Source: Bacillota bacterium (GTDB lineage: Bacteria; Bacillota; Clostridia; Acetivibrionales; DTU013). From it: a DNA stretch of 9,450 nt. Each line of letters starts with the position of its first letter. Within the stretch, counting starts at the first letter, position 1. Positions 7,111 through 9,450 of this stretch are shown piece by piece. The translations under genes were made by a program, and so were the position numbers. The DNA is taken from assembly GCA_023415815.1 (NCBI GenBank), contig JAEZJL010000281.1, positions 1 to 9,450 of the forward strand, in the 5' to 3' direction. Below the pieces are notes generated by a model. That model made no database searches, was not told the origin of the DNA, and worked only from the letters and a program-made list of their open reading frames with translations.

Positions 7111-7129
7111 TTTGCGAGGGGATGGTTAA

Positions 7130-9450
7130 ATGCCGGAAATGAAAAAGATTATCAAGAAACAGGAGCTTCCGCTTTTGCCCTTGAGAGGTCTTACCGTTTT
7201 TCCATATATGATACTTACCTTTGACGTGGGAAGGGAAAAATCCATCAAGGCTCTTGATGAAGCCATGATCAACAACCAGCTCATATTCCTTGTCACGCAG
7301 AAGGATGCGAAAAACGACGAGCCTGAGGAAGAGGACATATACAGGGTTGGGACAATATCCAGGGTGAAGCAGCTCCTCAGGCTTCCCGGAGACACCATCC
7401 GGGTTCTGGTCGAGGGCGCGAGCAGGGCGGAGATATCCGAGCTGATCCAGACAGAGCCGTTTTTTATAGCAGGCGTGACAGAAAAGATAATAGCAATGGA
7501 CGAGAGCCGCAAGGTGGAGTTTGAAGCCCTGAAGAGAAGAGTCCTGAGCACCTTCGACGAGTACGTGAAGCTCAGCGGAAAGGTATCCTCCGACACCGTT
7601 ATGTCGGTGATGTCGATCGAAGACATCGGTCAGCTTTCGGATGTCATAACTTCGAATATATTTCTCAAGGTAGAGCAGAAGCAGGAGATAATGAACGAAT
7701 TCCATCCGGTTTCCAGGATGGAGAAGCTGCTTGAAATACTCATGCGTGAGATAGAAATTCTGGAAGTGGAAAAAAACATCAACGCCAGGGTCCGCAAGCA
7801 GATAGACAAAATGCAGAAGGAATACTACCTGCGCGAACAGATAAAGGCCATACAGACCGAGCTCGGCGAGAAGGAAGGGGTCACGGGCGAGGTCGAGGAA
7901 TACAGGGAGAAGCTTGAAAAGGCAAATCTTCCCGAAGAGGCCGAGAAAAAGGTCCTGAAGGAGCTGGACCGCCTTATGAAGATGCCCTCGGGCTCCGCGG
8001 AGGGCTCGGTTATAAGGACCTACCTCGACTGGATATTCGACCTCCCGTGGAACACAAAGACGGAAGAGGTCATTGATCTTAAAAGGGCTGAGGAGATTCT
8101 TGAAGAGGACCATTACGGGCTTGAAAAGGTGAAGGAAAGAATCATCGAGTACCTCGCCATAAGGAAGCTCCGCAACAACCTCAAGGGGCCTATTTTGTGC
8201 CTTGTGGGACCGCCCGGCGTAGGCAAGACCTCCATAGCGAAGTCCATTGCAAGGGCTCTCAACAGGAACTATGTCAGGATGTCGCTCGGCGGCGTGAGGG
8301 ACGAGGCTGAAATCCGCGGGCACCGAAGGACCTATGTCGGCTCAATGCCCGGCAGGATCATCGCCGCGCTCAAGCAGGCAGGCTCGAACAATCCGCTGAT
8401 ATTGCTGGATGAGATAGACAAAATGAGCAACGATTTCAGGGGCGACCCTGCGTCGGCGATGCTGGAGGTACTGGACGGCGAGCAGAATTTTGCCTTCAGG
8501 GACCACTATCTTGAGCTGGCCTTCGACCTGTCAGACGTGCTGTTCCTCACCACGGCCAACAACCTGGACACCATACCCAGGCCGTTGCTGGACAGGATGG
8601 AGCTCATAGCCATTTCCGGCTATACGGAGGAGGAAAAGGTCAATATTGCCCTGAAATACCTTGTGAGCAAGCAAATCGAGGCCCACGGTCTTCAGAAAAA
8701 GAATCTGAGGATAAACGAGGAAGCCGTCAGAGGAGTAATAAATTTCTACACGCGGGAAGCAGGCGTCAGGAACCTGGAGCGTGAAATCGCGGCTATTTGC
8801 AGGAAGGCTGCCAGAAATCTGGTGTCTTCGGGCAAAAAATCCGTAACGGTGACCTCCTCCGGTCTTGACAAATACCTTGGGACAAAGAAGTTCAGATACG
8901 ACAAGGCCAACGAAAAGGACGAGACCGGAATAGCCACCGGTCTGGCCTGGACGCCGGTGGGCGGCGAAACGCTGAGCATAGAAGTGAACCTGATGGACGG
9001 CAACGGCAAGCTGGAGCTGACCGGACACCTCGGAGAGGTCATGAAGGAGTCCGCAAGGGCGGCAATGAGCTTCATACGCTCCAGGGTCGAGCTGCTTAAA
9101 ATAGATAAAGAGTTCTATAACAAGTTTGACATCCACATCCATGTACCGGAGGGCGCAATACCCAAAGACGGGCCTTCCGCGGGCATAACCCTCGCAACGG
9201 CCATGGTCTCCGCGCTGACCGGCATGCCGGTGAAGCGGAATGTCGCCATGACAGGCGAAATAACCCTGAGGGGAAGGGTGCTTCCCATCGGCGGGCTGAA
9301 GGAAAAAGTGCTTGCGGCTCACAGGGCCCATATCGATACGATAATAGTTCCTGTGGACAACAGGAAGGACATTGACGATATCCCTGAGAACGTAAGGAAG
9401 AAGCTGAAATTCGTCTTCGCTTCAAATATGGACACCGTACTGAGTACGGC
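7130..9450 (+). CDS. lon: ATP-dependent protease Lon (LonA), 3' end outside window
   Basis: A 773-residue N-terminal portion of endopeptidase La, the cytoplasmic hexameric AAA+ serine protease that degrades misfolded and selected regulatory proteins. The frame is open to the window edge; against the usual 770-810 residues, probably only a short C-terminal tail is missing. The ATG at 7130 has GAGGGG 8 bases upstream (7116-7121), and the protein opens with the typical LPLLPLRGLTVFP. The substrate-binding N-domain spans about 11-205, followed by a coiled helical region (about 230-320) with the YYLREQIKAIQ motif. In the AAA+ module, Walker A GPPGVGKT is at 360-367 and Walker B ILLDEIDK has Asp427-Glu428, with sensor-1 in TTANN. 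The protease domain has the catalytic dyad Ser683 (in KDGPSAGIT) and Lys726 (in GGLKEKVLAA), spaced 43 residues as in E. coli Lon. No transmembrane segment is present, so it is LonA, not LonB. It has its own promoter upstream. Confidence 0.97.
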   Translation, partial: MPEMKKIIKKQELPLLPLRGLTVFPYMILTFDVGREKSIKALDEAMINNQLIFLVTQKDAKNDEPEEEDIYRVGTISRVKQLLRLPGDTIRVLVEGASRAEISELIQTEPFFIAGVTEKIIAMDESRKVEFEALKRRVLSTFDEYVKLSGKVSSDTVMSVMSIEDIGQLSDVITSNIFLKVEQKQEIMNEFHPVSRMEKLLEILMREIEILEVEKNINARVRKQIDKMQKEYYLREQIKAIQTELGEKEGVTGEVEEYREKLEKANLPEEAEKKVLKELDRLMKMPSGSAEGSVIRTYLDWIFDLPWNTKTEEVIDLKRAEEILEEDHYGLEKVKERIIEYLAIRKLRNNLKGPILCLVGPPGVGKTSIAKSIARALNRNYVRMSLGGVRDEAEIRGHRRTYVGSMPGRIIAALKQAGSNNPLILLDEIDKMSNDFRGDPASAMLEVLDGEQNFAFRDHYLELAFDLSDVLFLTTANNLDTIPRPLLDRMELIAISGYTEEEKVNIALKYLVSKQIEAHGLQKKNLRINEEAVRGVINFYTREAGVRNLEREIAAICRKAARNLVSSGKKSVTVTSSGLDKYLGTKKFRYDKANEKDETGIATGLAWTPVGGETLSIEVNLMDGNGKLELTGHLGEVMKESARAAMSFIRSRVELLKIDKEFYNKFDIHIHVPEGAIPKDGPSAGITLATAMVSALTGMPVKRNVAMTGEITLRGRVLPIGGLKEKVLAAHRAHIDTIIVPVDNRKDIDDIPENVRKKLKFVFASNMDTVLST

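Noticed and set aside
7082..8323. Open frame of 413 codons on the minus strand, antisense to lon
   Set aside because: It mirrors the conserved lon coding sequence. The translated product has no recognisable domain, and the lon motifs on the plus strand are unambiguous. Long antisense frames arise from the codon bias here.
8531..9331. Open frame of 266 codons on the minus strand over the lon protease domain
   Set aside because: Shadow of the Lon catalytic region; no plausible protein features.

Overview
The window looks like a stretch of chromosome from a Gram-positive Firmicute, probably a Clostridia-type anaerobe with moderate G+C. This rests on strong GGAGG-like Shine-Dalgarno sites, heavy use of AGG for Arg and ATA for Ile across all genes, a consensus sigma-A promoter, and the families present. 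All six genes lie on the + strand, are tightly packed and have similar codon use. There are no RNA genes, insertion sequences, CRISPR arrays or compositional breaks, so nothing marks a mobile island. The organism is inferred; no taxonomic marker gene is present.

Layout: (1) 1-1028 is the 3' part of a secreted beta-propeller protein. (2) 1128-5839 is a compact four-gene run: a membrane-anchored serine hydrolase of the class C beta-lactamase/penicillin-binding fold, a MoxR-type AAA+ ATPase, a DUF58 protein, and a polytopic membrane protein ending in a DUF4129-like domain. Gaps are 15 and 10 bp and the last pair overlaps by 17 bp, so co-transcription and translational coupling are likely. (3) 5920-6981 is a CorA-family divalent-cation channel. 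(4) 7130 to the window end is a Lon (LonA) ATP-dependent protease behind its own near-perfect promoter, cut by the window edge shortly before its expected C-terminus.

The MoxR-DUF58-DUF4129 trio matches the widespread module whose third member is normally a TgpA-like transglutaminase membrane protein. Here only about 30 residues sit where the extracytoplasmic transglutaminase domain would be, so the protein appears to be a non-enzymatic variant. The exported-type serine hydrolase immediately upstream may be the extracytoplasmic activity the module serves. That link is inferred from gene order only. CorA and Lon look like ordinary housekeeping genes. The DUF4129 protein, the degenerate MIDAS-like site in the DUF58 protein and the association with the serine hydrolase are the points most worth following up. 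I saw no clear case of a wholly new system.
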